From contig JBGAKX010000007.1 of the NCBI GenBank assembly GCA_044224215.1, positions 3,856 to 67,855 of the forward strand: a stretch of 64,000 bases of DNA, in the 5' to 3' direction. This document shows positions 45,754 to 54,190 of the stretch, in pieces. The notes beneath the pieces are model-generated. The model was not told where the DNA came from. It made no database searches and saw nothing but the letters and a program-made list of their open reading frames with translations. Both the position numbers and the translations under genes were made by a program. Each line of letters opens with the position of its first letter. Within the stretch, counting starts at the first letter, position 1. This DNA is from DAOMFM01 sp035429825. GTDB taxonomy: Bacteria > Acidobacteriota > Blastocatellia > UBA7656 > JADIYM01.

Positions 45754-47198
45754 CCGCCCTTGAACGAGCGCACGACACAGGGCTCAACGTGCGAGACGAG
45801 ACGACACGCCTGTCGGTGCGTGTCATCGGCCCTGACGAAGCCCGCTTTCTTCGCGCCGTGGCGGAACTGCAATTTCCACCGGGACTTGCGAGCGAAGTCG
45901 CGCGGGCGGCATGCGAGGCGATCGGCCCGTTGCGGCCGTCCGTGGGGCGTCCGCTCGTCACACTCGACCTTGCAGACCGTCAGCTCGAGATGGCCCCGGA
46001 CGAGACGACGTTTGCCGACGACGCGCTCGATCCGTCACGTCACGGCGTCGAGATCCGCCGGGGGCGCACAGGCCCACGGCTCGTCCGCATTGGTGACGGG
46101 CAGGTCCGCCGAAACGGCTGGCCCATTCCCCGGCTTGTCCCGACAAGTCTCGATCACGGCGACGTCGTTTCGACGCCCGATGGAATGTTCGTCGTGCGGT
46201 TGTCGCCGCGGTCCGCACGCGGACCCGTGGCTGTGCGCTCGGTGCGTCATCTTTCCGAGAGGATTCCCGGCTGGCCCGAGTTCGCGTTTGTCGTCGAGCC
46301 GTCCGGGGCGCCGCTTGTGCTCGCGATCGACAGGCCGACGTGCCGCGCCCTCGTCGACGTCGCGCTCGATGGCGACGGCGGTCGCGCATTTGACGCGACC
46401 CTGCTGGGCGATGTCGAACACGCAGTTGTCAGTTGGACCGTCCACCGCATCGCCAATGCCGTGTCGGTGCATGTCTTTCACGGCGCGGTCACATTCGCGC
46501 CTGCAGACGACGCCGCTGTCGAGTCGCCGATCGCGTGTGTCGCGACGGTACGTGTCGGTGGATACTCAGGCGTCGTCCAGTTGGCAACGACCGTCACTGG
46601 AGTGAAGGCGATGGCAGCCGCGCTGTCGCCCCACACGCGCGACGCGCGCCGGCGGAACCCCGTGCTTCGCGCGATCGCAACCACCGTATCCGCACGCATC
46701 CCGATCGGCCGCATCACGGCGCGTGAACTGGCGTCGATCGAGGTTGGCGATCATTTCGTGTGTCGACACGCGCCATGGCGAAACGACGTTGTACGCGAGA
46801 TCGAAGGCGTCGTCGTCGTTTGCGACACCGGCGTCGCGGCGCCCGTGCACCTCGTCTGGGACGACGGCGGACTGCAGGTGCTCGTCGCGGGATCAGTGAC
46901 CATAGGAGGAACCGAAGCGATGAACGCCGAAACAACGGCCACAACTGTCGATCCGAGCGATCCGTTCGCATCCGTGATGGACGACGTTCGGGTTACCGTC
47001 TCGGTCGAGCTTGCACAGCGTCGCATCACGTTGGCCGAGTTGCTCAACGTTCGCGACGGAAGCGTGATCGAGTTTGGCACGCCCCTCGCGACCGACGTCG
47101 CGCTGATGATCGACGGCTCGATCTTTGCTCGCGGCGAAATCGTGTCCGTCGAAGGCGCGCTGGGTGTGCGGATCACGTCGCTCGGAGGACGGCGATGA
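45750..47198 (+). CDS. sctQ: SctQ/FliN C-ring protein with N-terminal FHA-like domain
   Basis: A 482-residue protein, longer than the roughly 300 of usual SctQ. Two SpoA domains lie at about 330-400 (RIPIGRITARELASIEVGDH) and 405-482 (VTVSVELAQRRITLAELLNV, ending GALGVRITSLGGRR). Residues about 65-155 look like an FHA fold: DPSRHGVEIRRG, DGQVRRNGWPI, SLDHGDVVSTPDGMFVV. The FHA landmarks S-R-H, N-G and L-x-x-G-D are in order. A phosphopeptide or adapter function is inferred. The start was set at the ATG overlapping the preceding stop. Confidence 0.85.
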   Translation: MTALERAHDTGLNVRDETTRLSVRVIGPDEARFLRAVAELQFPPGLASEVARAACEAIGPLRPSVGRPLVTLDLADRQLEMAPDETTFADDALDPSRHGVEIRRGRTGPRLVRIGDGQVRRNGWPIPRLVPTSLDHGDVVSTPDGMFVVRLSPRSARGPVAVRSVRHLSERIPGWPEFAFVVEPSGAPLVLAIDRPTCRALVDVALDGDGGRAFDATLLGDVEHAVVSWTVHRIANAVSVHVFHGAVTFAPADDAAVESPIACVATVRVGGYSGVVQLATTVTGVKAMAAALSPHTRDARRRNPVLRAIATTVSARIPIGRITARELASIEVGDHFVCRHAPWRNDVVREIEGVVVVCDTGVAAPVHLVWDDGGLQVLVAGSVTIGGTEAMNAETTATTVDPSDPFASVMDDVRVTVSVELAQRRITLAELLNVRDGSVIEFGTPLATDVALMIDGSIFARGEIVSVEGALGVRITSLGGRR

Positions 47199-48430
47199 AT
47201 CGCATGCCTGCCCCAAACTCCGGACTGGCACCGATCGTGTCGGGCCGGCTCCGCCTCGCCCCGATCGAGGGTGCGATCGTTCTCGTTGCACTGCTGGCTG
47301 TTGCTGCGGCCGGCGGTTCAAAGCCCGTTCTCGTCGCCGCCGTTGCCTCGGTCGCCGGAACGATGCTCGTCGTGCGTTCCCGTGCAGGGCGACCAGGATC
47401 GCCTCCATCCACCGTGGTCGAGCGAATCAGCACGTGCGCGCTCGGACCCGGCGCGGCGATCCATGTCGTCGCGTGCGACGGTCAGCGATTGCTCGTTGGA
47501 GTCACGGGCGCGTCCATCGTCGTCATTCGGGAGCTGCCGGCCACACCCGGGCCCTCCACGGAGCCTGAATTCACGACCGCCAGATCGACGTCACGCACGG
47601 TGATGTCGGCGCTCATTCTCGGTGCGCTCCTGCTTGCGCCGTGCGCGACGATTGCCGGTCAGCAGCACGAATCGTCGACGCAGCGTGTCGGCGAGACATC
47701 CGGAGAGAACGTACCGGCGGCCACTTCGTTCCCGTCGAGCACTTCCAGTCAATCCGTCGCCGCGTCGCAGCCACGTGCCGACATCGCGCCACCCGTAACC
47801 GGGATCGGCCCGCCGCCGTACGGCACGCTGGCGTTGCTCGCGGGTCTCGCGCTGCTCCCCTTTCTCTTGATGGCCGTCACGTCGTTCGCAAAGATCTCGA
47901 TCGTGCTGTCGCTGCTCCGAAACGCGCTTGGAACGCCGCAGGTCCCGTCGGACCCCGTGCTCGCAGGCATCGCTCTGGCGCTCACGATATTCGTCATGGG
48001 GCCCGTTGCCTCTGAATCCATGCGCCGCGTTGGCTCCGTCGATACCGCGACGATCGGCGGCGTGCTCGACGCAGCAGGGCGCGCGGCAGAGCCGCTCATG
48101 GCGTTTCTCAAGCGCAACACGCGCGATGAAGAGATCGCGCTCTTTGTCGAACTCTCCACCGCGCATGGGTCGCCGCATGCCGACGCAGGCTCGGGCACCG
48201 TGCTGATTCCCGCCTTCGTGACGACCGAGTTGCGACAGGCATTCGTGACGGGATTCGTCATCTACCTTCCCTTCCTCGTCGTGGACATGGTCGTTGCGAA
48301 CATCCTGATGTCGATGGGCATGGTGATGGTCTCGCCGGGCACGGTCGCCCTGCCGTTCAAACTGATGCTCTTCGTGCTCATCGACGGATGGCCGCTTCTC
48401 CTGAAGGGCCTCGCGCTCAGCTACAACTGA
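47195..48430 (+). CDS. sctR: SctR/FliP export gate protein with fused N-terminal FliO-like domain
   Basis: 411 residues. The N-terminal part has a membrane helix (about 25-45) and a small domain reading VVERISTCALGPGAAIHVVA, then DGQRLLVGVTGASIVVIREL, which is the FliO cytoplasmic pattern. A second hydrophobic stretch (about 131-147) resembles the signal of ordinary FliP. The SctR/FliP core starts near 205 with LALLPFLLMAVTSFAKISIV and ends with LKLMLF-like KLMLFVLIDGWPLLLKGLAL. FliO helps FliP assemble in flagella; injectisomes normally lack it. Overlaps sctQ by ATGA and is two bases from sctS. Separate internal initiation near 47600 cannot be excluded. Confidence 0.88.
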   Translation: MNRMPAPNSGLAPIVSGRLRLAPIEGAIVLVALLAVAAAGGSKPVLVAAVASVAGTMLVVRSRAGRPGSPPSTVVERISTCALGPGAAIHVVACDGQRLLVGVTGASIVVIRELPATPGPSTEPEFTTARSTSRTVMSALILGALLLAPCATIAGQQHESSTQRVGETSGENVPAATSFPSSTSSQSVAASQPRADIAPPVTGIGPPPYGTLALLAGLALLPFLLMAVTSFAKISIVLSLLRNALGTPQVPSDPVLAGIALALTIFVMGPVASESMRRVGSVDTATIGGVLDAAGRAAEPLMAFLKRNTRDEEIALFVELSTAHGSPHADAGSGTVLIPAFVTTELRQAFVTGFVIYLPFLVVDMVVANILMSMGMVMVSPGTVALPFKLMLFVLIDGWPLLLKGLALSYN

Positions 48431-48432
48431 CC

Positions 48433-48702
48433 GTGGAACATTCGATCCTTACACTGTGCCAGCAGGCACTCGTCGCAATACTTGCGATTTCGGCGCCCGT
48501 CACACTCGCCGCGCTCGCGGTGGGGCTCGCCGTGAGCGTGCTGCAGACTGCAACGCAGATCCAGGAACAGACGCTCGGCAATCTCGCAAAGCTCCTCGCC
48601 GTGTGTTTCGCGCTCGTGATCGCCGGTCCATGGATGCTGTCGCAACTCGTCCGCTTCGCGACCCTGATGTTCGAGCAGGTGCCGGCCGTCGGCGGCTGGT
48701 GA
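48433..48702 (+). CDS. sctS: Export gate protein SctS (FliQ family)
   Basis: An 89-residue two-helix-hairpin protein starting at a GTG. The family core TQIQEQTLGNLAKLLAVCFA and GPWMLSQLVRF is complete. It assembles with SctR and SctT into the export gate. SctR ends two bases upstream and SctT starts nine bases downstream, so they are translationally linked. The longer upstream frame from 48388 lies within sctR and was rejected. Confidence 0.95.
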   Translation: MEHSILTLCQQALVAILAISAPVTLAALAVGLAVSVLQTATQIQEQTLGNLAKLLAVCFALVIAGPWMLSQLVRFATLMFEQVPAVGGW

Positions 48703-48711
48703 CGGACGACC

Positions 48712-49452
48712 GTGACCACGTGGCTCGCCATCTTTGCGCGTGTGGCGCCGATCGTCGCGCTCCATCCGGTCTTTGGCGGCCGCTCGGTGCCCCGAAGCCT
48801 GGTGCCGGTCGTCGCCGCGGCGATCGCAAGCGCTATGTATGCCTCGCTCGGCGGCACGACATCGATCCATCAGCCGCTTGCGACTATCGTCATTCAGTGC
48901 GCGATCGGGGTCTCGATTGGCGTGTCGGGTGTCGTCGTCGTCGGTGCAATCGAATCCGCCGCGCGGCTCGTCGACGAATCGCGCGGTGCGAACGCGGCGC
49001 AGTATTACGTGCCGCAACTGGAGACGTATTCGAGCCCGCTTGCGCAGCTCGACGCACTCGCATGCGTGGCCGTCTTCTGGGTGACCGGTCTTTACCGGCC
49101 GTTCATGCGAGCGCTCTTCGCTTCGTTTTCCGCGCTGCCCATCGACGCGGACACATTGACCACACTCCATCGTGCGGACGCCATCGAATTGATTGCGCAC
49201 ATCGCAGCGTCGATTGTCACAGCGGCCGCGGGTCTTGCGGCCCCAGCAATGGCGACGAGCCTGATCGTCGACGTGTCGCTCGGGCTGGTCAATCGCGCAT
49301 CGCCGCAGGCGAACGTCTTCTTTCTGGGGCTGCCGGTAAAGCTCCTGGCCGTTGTCGCCGTGATGGCCATCGGACTGCCCGAGCGTGCCGAGATATGGAG
49401 CGGGCTCTGGACCTCGGACCTGGAATGGCTTCGGCGAGTGTGGGGGTCATAA
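48712..49452 (+). CDS. sctT: Export gate protein SctT (FliR family)
   Basis: A 246-residue membrane protein from a GTG start with six to seven helices: FARVAPIVALHPVFGGRSVP at the start, ESAARLVDESRGANAAQYYV, and LIVDVSLGLVNRASPQANVF, which is the FliR/SctT signature followed by FFLGLPVKLLAV. It completes the R5-S4-T1 gate. The next gene begins one base after its stop. Confidence 0.95.
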   Translation: MTTWLAIFARVAPIVALHPVFGGRSVPRSLVPVVAAAIASAMYASLGGTTSIHQPLATIVIQCAIGVSIGVSGVVVVGAIESAARLVDESRGANAAQYYVPQLETYSSPLAQLDALACVAVFWVTGLYRPFMRALFASFSALPIDADTLTTLHRADAIELIAHIAASIVTAAAGLAAPAMATSLIVDVSLGLVNRASPQANVFFLGLPVKLLAVVAVMAIGLPERAEIWSGLWTSDLEWLRRVWGS

Positions 49453-49453
49453 C

Positions 49454-50254
49454 ATGCTCTCGATCGTTGCGCTCAGGAACTTTGGAACCGGCGGCGCCGC
49501 AGTCGTGTGCCGGCCGGGACGCCGCGGCGAGGTAGTCCGGATCGGTGGCGGCGTGCGCGACCAGGTCCGGCTCGCCGGGTGCAGCACGTCGGCGGACCTG
49601 TTCTTCGACGGTCGCGTGTGGCGAATCCGGTTCGCCGACGGGGTCGTCCGGCGAATCGGCGACGGCGATGGAATCTCGCTCGACGAGTGGCACGTCACGC
49701 TGCTGATCGACGACGACCCGCCGCACTCAGCGGCGCAGTCCGACGTCGATGCGGCGTGGTTCGAATCCGACACGCAGGCGCCATGTCCGATCACAGCCGG
49801 AGCCCCCGCACTGATCGGGACGGCAAGGTGGTGCTCCATCCGACTCCCGGAAGCAGAGTTCCCGACCATCGGCATCGTCCGGCGGAACCGCAGTCACGAG
49901 ACGCGGCTTCACACGATCCCCGGCATTGCCATCCTCGTCAACGGTCAGACGGTCCGCGATTCGATCCGGCTTGCCGACGGGGCGGTGCTCGAGGTCTGGT
50001 CGGCCGCGCAGCGCCGGCCGATTCGGTACCGAGATCCATGCGAAGAGATCGACCGGATCCTCGGAACGATCGCTCAACCCGCGACGCCAGACTCGCCCGA
50101 CCCGGGTCGCGTCGAGACCTCGATCGCGGGAAGGCTCCGCGAACTCGTCGGCACGAATCCGCGTGCCATGCTGCGACCCGACGAGGCGGTACTCGTCGCC
50201 ATCGTCGTGTCAGCAGTCGTGGGGTTCGCGGTGCTCGTGGCCGCGCAGTGGTGA
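49454..50254 (+). CDS. Tail-anchored protein with two FHA-like modules, SctD-like
   Basis: A 266-residue protein. Residues about 25-100 (VRIGGGVRDQVRLAG, then DGISLDEWHVTLLIDDD) and 120-205 (LIGTARWCSIRLPE, then GIAILVNGQTVRDSIRLADG) each follow the order of FHA strands. A linker (210-235) and a single C-terminal membrane helix (about 245-265: AVLVAIVVSAVVGFAVLVAA) end it. SctD also combines a cytoplasmic FHA domain with a membrane helix, but then has periplasmic rings, which are missing. It may be a reduced SctD or a cytosolic docking platform. Last gene of the operon; it converges with efp after 12 bases. Confidence 0.75.
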   Translation: MLSIVALRNFGTGGAAVVCRPGRRGEVVRIGGGVRDQVRLAGCSTSADLFFDGRVWRIRFADGVVRRIGDGDGISLDEWHVTLLIDDDPPHSAAQSDVDAAWFESDTQAPCPITAGAPALIGTARWCSIRLPEAEFPTIGIVRRNRSHETRLHTIPGIAILVNGQTVRDSIRLADGAVLEVWSAAQRRPIRYRDPCEEIDRILGTIAQPATPDSPDPGRVETSIAGRLRELVGTNPRAMLRPDEAVLVAIVVSAVVGFAVLVAAQW

Positions 50255-50266
50255 CGACCGACGCCG

Positions 50267-50836
50267 TCAGCGGACGCGCTTGACGAACTCGCCAGTCGTC
50301 GTGTCGACAAGGATCCGCTCACCGTTATCGAGGTAGAGCGGTACGCGAACCGTTGCGCCCGTCGAGATCTTTGCGTCCTTCATGACCTTGCCGGCGGCCG
50401 TGTCACCGCGAGCCGCGCTTTCGACCTCGACGACGTCGAACTCCACAAACTGCGGAAGCTCGACACTCACGACATCCCCGTTGTACACGAGCGACTTGAC
50501 GATCGTGTTCTCGACGAGAAACCCTACCTGGTCGCCGAGCGATTCCGCCGAGAGTGCGAACTGTTCGAACGACTCCTGGTCGAGAAAGTTGTACTCGCCT
50601 GCGGCCTCGTACAGGTACTGCGCCTCGCGCTGCTCGACGTCCGGCTCGTCGAACTTGTCACCGGACTTGAACGTCTTGTCGAGCACAGCGCCGGTGAGGA
50701 TGTTGCGGACCTTCGTCCGAACAAGCGTGGCCGCGCCGCGCGCGGACGGGCTCTGAACCGAGTAGTCGACGACCGTGAACGGCTGTCCGTCGACGAGAAT
50801 CTGACAACCCCGCTTGAAATCGCCTGTGCTGATCAT
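50267..50836 (-). CDS. efp: Elongation factor P with EfpL/YeiP-like tip loop
   Basis: A 189-residue three-domain protein that relieves ribosome stalling at proline runs. Starts MISTGDFKRGCQILVDGQ; the C-terminal OB-fold reads STGATVRVPLYLDNGERILV. The tip loop is SVQSPSARGAATLVRTK. The usual Lys34-containing PGKG is absent; the SPSARGAATL form is like E. coli YeiP/EfpL, where an unmodified Arg is at the tip. No epmA, earP or ymfI-type modification gene is near. Fifth gene of the ygfZ-led operon, 10 bases after the rhodanese gene. Confidence 0.93.
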   Translation of the reverse strand: MISTGDFKRGCQILVDGQPFTVVDYSVQSPSARGAATLVRTKVRNILTGAVLDKTFKSGDKFDEPDVEQREAQYLYEAAGEYNFLDQESFEQFALSAESLGDQVGFLVENTIVKSLVYNGDVVSVELPQFVEFDVVEVESAARGDTAAGKVMKDAKISTGATVRVPLYLDNGERILVDTTTGEFVKRVR

Positions 50837-50846
50837 TCGTTCCGTC

Positions 50847-51188
50847 TCAATACCTGGGAATTCGCGAGTCAACCTCGGTCGACCACCGGTCGATTCCACC
50901 GGTCATGTTGCTCACGCGCTCGAATCCGTTGTGCACGAGGAAGTCGCACGCCGCGGCGCTGCGAATCCCGTGGTGGCACATGACGACGATGTCATCGCCG
51001 CGGTCGAGCGATTCGAGGCGCGCAGCGAGGGAGCCAAGCGGAATCAGCTCGGCTCCCTCGACACTCGCCATCTCGTGCTCGAGCGGCTCGCGCACGTCGA
51101 GAAGTCTAAGCGACGCGCCTGCGGCCATCCGCTCGCTGACCTCGCGCGGGCTCACGCTTCCAAACCGGCGTTGGCTCGCCACGCTCAC
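50847..51188 (-). CDS. Single-domain rhodanese-like protein
   Basis: A 113-residue sulfurtransferase-fold protein. LLDVREPLEHEMASVEGAEL and the active-site loop MCHHGIRSAAACDFL (catalytic Cys) are intact, followed by NMTGGIDRWSTEVD. Short single-domain rhodaneses carry persulfide sulfur or act in detoxification. The start overlaps the preceding TPR-like gene by four bases. Confidence 0.92.
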   Translation of the reverse strand: MSVASQRRFGSVSPREVSERMAAGASLRLLDVREPLEHEMASVEGAELIPLGSLAARLESLDRGDDIVVMCHHGIRSAAACDFLVHNGFERVSNMTGGIDRWSTEVDSRIPRY

Positions 51189-52210
51189 TTGTTCGGAGCC
51201 TTGGCCGCTTTGATCATCGCGTCGAGGCCGTTCAGGTTGTTGTGCCGCTGCTTGTACTTTGCCTCGAGCGCCGGTTTGGCCTGGGCGAGGATCGCCTGGT
51301 ACTGCGGATTCGTGCTGCCGTCGGCCAGCGCCACCGCTTTGGCCAGCAGCCTGATCACTTCGTCCATCTGGGCGTTCGCCGCTTCCATCATCTTGACGGC
51401 GTCGGGTGCCTTCTTGTCGGGCGCGTCGTTGAATTTCTTTGCAAGCGCGTCGTACTTGCCCTCTTCCACATTCGCCAGAAGCATGTAGTTGAACGGGTCG
51501 GCGGCATTGACGGCGATCGCCTTCTGGAAGTTGGCGCCGGCCATGGCGTCGTCACCGGTCACCAGTCCGATGATTCCGTACGACTGATATGCAACGGGCT
51601 CGTTTGTGGCCTTCCAGGCTTTCCACTCGGCATCATCCTTGAAGCCGCTCGGCAGCGCGGTTCCTTCAAAGACTGCGATTGCCTTTGCGCCGTGGGCCTT
51701 CCCCGACGCCACAAGGCTCCCGTCCTGCTTCTTGAGCGCGTCGATCGCAACCGACAGTCCGAGGAAGTTGGCGCGCACGTCGTCCGGATGCTTTACGAGA
51801 TAGGCATCGATGATGCCGTTGATCTTGGCGAAATCGGACTTTTCGAGCCAGTACGAGATCATCGAGTAGTCGAGATCGAGGCCAAGCGCGCTCGCCGGGA
51901 ACGTCTGCTTGAACGCCTCGATGTTCGCAAGACGCTTGTCGTCCTTGGGCGTGTCGATGATCTTGTTGAAGACAGCAATCTCGACCTGCGGAAGCGCGGC
52001 GCTCTTCGGATACTTCGCAATGAACGCCTTGGCCGCGGTCAGGGCCTCCTCGGGCGTGAGCGCCTTTTCGATCGGCTCGTAGGCCTTTGCCTCCTCGGGT
52101 GGCACATTGATCGTGTCCTTCTGGTCGGGTTTGGCCTGATAAGCGAACGCGGTGGTCGCTACGAGGGCAACAACCGCGAAAATTCCCACAATGCCGATCG
52201 TTCGTTTCAC
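51185..52210 (-). CDS. Exported TPR-like helical protein
   Basis: A 341-residue protein with a signal peptide (about 1-23, ending AFAYQ). The rest is a chain of helix pairs typical of TPR/Sel1-type solenoids, e.g. EALTAAKAFIAKYPKSAALP and KHPDDVRANFLGLSVAIDAL. Lys/Ala-rich. Probably periplasmic, protein-binding. No enzyme motif. The middle gene of the ygfZ-efp operon. Confidence 0.8.
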   Translation of the reverse strand: MKRTIGIVGIFAVVALVATTAFAYQAKPDQKDTINVPPEEAKAYEPIEKALTPEEALTAAKAFIAKYPKSAALPQVEIAVFNKIIDTPKDDKRLANIEAFKQTFPASALGLDLDYSMISYWLEKSDFAKINGIIDAYLVKHPDDVRANFLGLSVAIDALKKQDGSLVASGKAHGAKAIAVFEGTALPSGFKDDAEWKAWKATNEPVAYQSYGIIGLVTGDDAMAGANFQKAIAVNAADPFNYMLLANVEEGKYDALAKKFNDAPDKKAPDAVKMMEAANAQMDEVIRLLAKAVALADGSTNPQYQAILAQAKPALEAKYKQRHNNLNGLDAMIKAAKAPNK

Positions 52211-52276
52211 TGTGTTTCTCCTTCTCGACGAAATCCGATTCCTGTCCTGAATTCTGTGTACTGCTCCGCTGGCAGG

Positions 52277-52588
52277 CTAGTCATCCGCGTCGGTCGCGTC
52301 ATTGCGCTGGCTTGCCTCGAGCCTCGCATTCTCGAGCTCGATCTGCGCCGAAGCGGCTTCGGCAAAACGGTGCATGTCGTCGTGGACAACTTCGAGCGAC
52401 CGCTTGGCCTCGAGGTATCGCGCCCATGCCGGATCCTGCTGAAGCGGTCGTGCGGCCTCCTCGCCGAGCATCTGCGCCATTCGGGCGATCAGGTCGCTCG
52501 AAGCCGTCAGCGTCTCGACGAGCGTCGTGATGATTCGGTACGCGGTCCTGAGATCGACGCGGGAAGGCGTCGGGAGTGAGTCGCTCAT
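52277..52588 (-). CDS. Small helical protein of 103 residues, unknown
   Basis: Starts MSDSLPTPSRVDLRTAYRI on an overlap with the ygfZ stop (ATGA) and is helical with a coiled-coil C-terminus and an acidic tail ending NDATDADD. No signal or membrane segment. The overlap with ygfZ argues that it is a real gene. No family recognised. Confidence 0.7.
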   Translation of the reverse strand: MSDSLPTPSRVDLRTAYRIITTLVETLTASSDLIARMAQMLGEEAARPLQQDPAWARYLEAKRSLEVVHDDMHRFAEAASAQIELENARLEASQRNDATDADD

Positions 52589-53679
52589 GGTGCATCCTCT
52601 GTTGCAGGCGCGCCAACACGCTCGACAACCGTTGCCTTGAATTCCCGATCGTCGCGCCGGATACGGACCGACGTGCCGGGCTGATAGAACCTGCGCTTGA
52701 TCATTGCGAACACGATCAGGCCGCGCGTCGGGCTGACCGCCACGCTCGTGATGCGCCCGGCGGATTTCTCGCCGTCCTCGGCGAGAACCTCGTCGCCCGC
52801 GACCGGAACGCAGTCGCCCCGGACGATCAGCCGGCGCAGCAACTTGCTCGGCTGGCCCTGGAAATGAATCCGCGCGACGATCTCCTGGCCAAGGTAGCAT
52901 CCCTTGTTGAAGCTCACGATGTCGGACTCGTCGATCTCCTGCAGCACCGTGTCGGCGTCAAAGTCCTTCAAATACGCCGGAATGCCGGCCTCGATCCGAA
53001 GCACTTCGAGCGCGCCGTCTCCAATGACGACTGGGGGTTCCGGTTGTTTGGCACACACGCGTTCCACAAGGTCACGGACCGCATCCGCGGGGCCGACGAC
53101 GTCGTATCCGCCAGCGAGGGACCTCGGCGAGCGCATGATGCGCAACATCACGCCTTCGAATGTCGTCACGCCACACCACAGCGTGGAATCCGCGCCCGGT
53201 TCCGTCCCGAGCACTTCGCCGAGCACCGCACCCGCGAGCGGACCCTGCAATGTGACGGCAGCAGCATCCGCAATCCGTTCGAATTGGAAGTCGCCCGCGC
53301 GGCGGTACTTTGAAAGAAACGTCTCGACCCACAACGTTGCCGCGGGAGGCGTCTGCAGAACGAGCACGCCGTCGCACGAGAACACCGTCGCCACCGCTTC
53401 GAATCGCCCGTGCACGTTGAGAAACGCGACACGGCATCCCGCGCCAGGCGCGAGGCCGACCACGTCGTTCGTGACGAGGCCCTGAAGGAACTTTGCTCCG
53501 TCACGGCCTCCGAGGGTGAAGTGGCCCCAATCCGAGATGTCCGCGAGCACGACACCCGTCGATGCCGCCAGAACGTCGTCGCCGACATCGCGCGTGCCAA
53601 CGGCGGTCGCCGCCTCGGATTTCGAAGCGTCGCGGCCGTGCGCGGCAAAAAGTTCGACTAACGGGCTGACAAGCGACAT
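52585..53679 (-). CDS. ygfZ: Folate-binding Fe-S cluster protein YgfZ (GcvT-like)
   Basis: A 364-residue GcvT-fold protein that helps maintain or repair Fe-S enzymes such as radical-SAM proteins. The diagnostic motif KGCYLGQEIVARIHFQGQ is near residue 245, and the N-terminal half has FLQGLVTNDV. A GTG at 53703 would add eight residues; the ATG at 53679 is preferred without strong evidence. It opens the operon that ends in efp. It could service MoaA and ThiC, two radical-SAM enzymes encoded in this window. Confidence 0.92.
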   Translation of the reverse strand: MSLVSPLVELFAAHGRDASKSEAATAVGTRDVGDDVLAASTGVVLADISDWGHFTLGGRDGAKFLQGLVTNDVVGLAPGAGCRVAFLNVHGRFEAVATVFSCDGVLVLQTPPAATLWVETFLSKYRRAGDFQFERIADAAAVTLQGPLAGAVLGEVLGTEPGADSTLWCGVTTFEGVMLRIMRSPRSLAGGYDVVGPADAVRDLVERVCAKQPEPPVVIGDGALEVLRIEAGIPAYLKDFDADTVLQEIDESDIVSFNKGCYLGQEIVARIHFQGQPSKLLRRLIVRGDCVPVAGDEVLAEDGEKSAGRITSVAVSPTRGLIVFAMIKRRFYQPGTSVRIRRDDREFKATVVERVGAPATEDAP

Positions 53680-53767
53680 GGGTGCACCATTCGTATCAAT
53701 CACGAATCGTGCAGTTTACCCCAGCGCCGCAGACCCGAACAAGCGCGGCCACAAAGCCGGCCGCGTG

Positions 53768-54190
53768 CTAGACGGGCAGGGCGCACACGGACGCAAGCGT
53801 GGATCGAACGTATGTGAGCGGCACCTGAAACGTCGGCAGCCTGAGCGACTCGGATGTCGGCCCGTCGGACACCAGCCGGGCTTCCGACACCCCGTACCGC
53901 TCGAGATACGTCGCGCCAAGCTGGCTGATCGCGTCGAAGATCGTGAGTCCGCGCGTCCACGACGATGCCTCGAGCATGGAACGGACTTCGTCGGGAAAGA
54001 CGACGCGAACGAGCGCCTTGACGGGCGACCCGTCCGAACTCGTGACCGTGATGTCGTAGTCCACGAGAACGGTCCCGGACAGCATGACATTGCGAGCCTT
54101 GACGGAATTGACGTCGCCTGGCTTGGAATCGCACTCGAGGCCGACAAGAGTCGCCTCTGCTCCGAACGCCTCTGCTCGCTTTGATGCCAT
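53768..54190 (-). CDS. Unknown protein of 140 residues
   Basis: Starts at the ATG at 54190, seven bases after a GGAGGA site; the frame is open 30 codons upstream. The product has a beta-rich first half (KARNVMLSGTVLVDYDITVT, PVKALVRVVFPDEV) and a helical segment (TIFDAISQLGATYLERYGV). No signal peptide. It lies 88 bases before ygfZ on the same strand. No family recognised. Confidence 0.6.
   Translation of the reverse strand: MASKRAEAFGAEATLVGLECDSKPGDVNSVKARNVMLSGTVLVDYDITVTSSDGSPVKALVRVVFPDEVRSMLEASSWTRGLTIFDAISQLGATYLERYGVSEARLVSDGPTSESLRLPTFQVPLTYVRSTLASVCALPV

Noticed and set aside
40163..49452. An ordinary flagellar fli operon
   Set aside because: SctJ is short and lipidated and not FliF-sized, a rod protein is present, and no hook, filament, or motor gene is seen. 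Not fully excluded without the rest of the genome.
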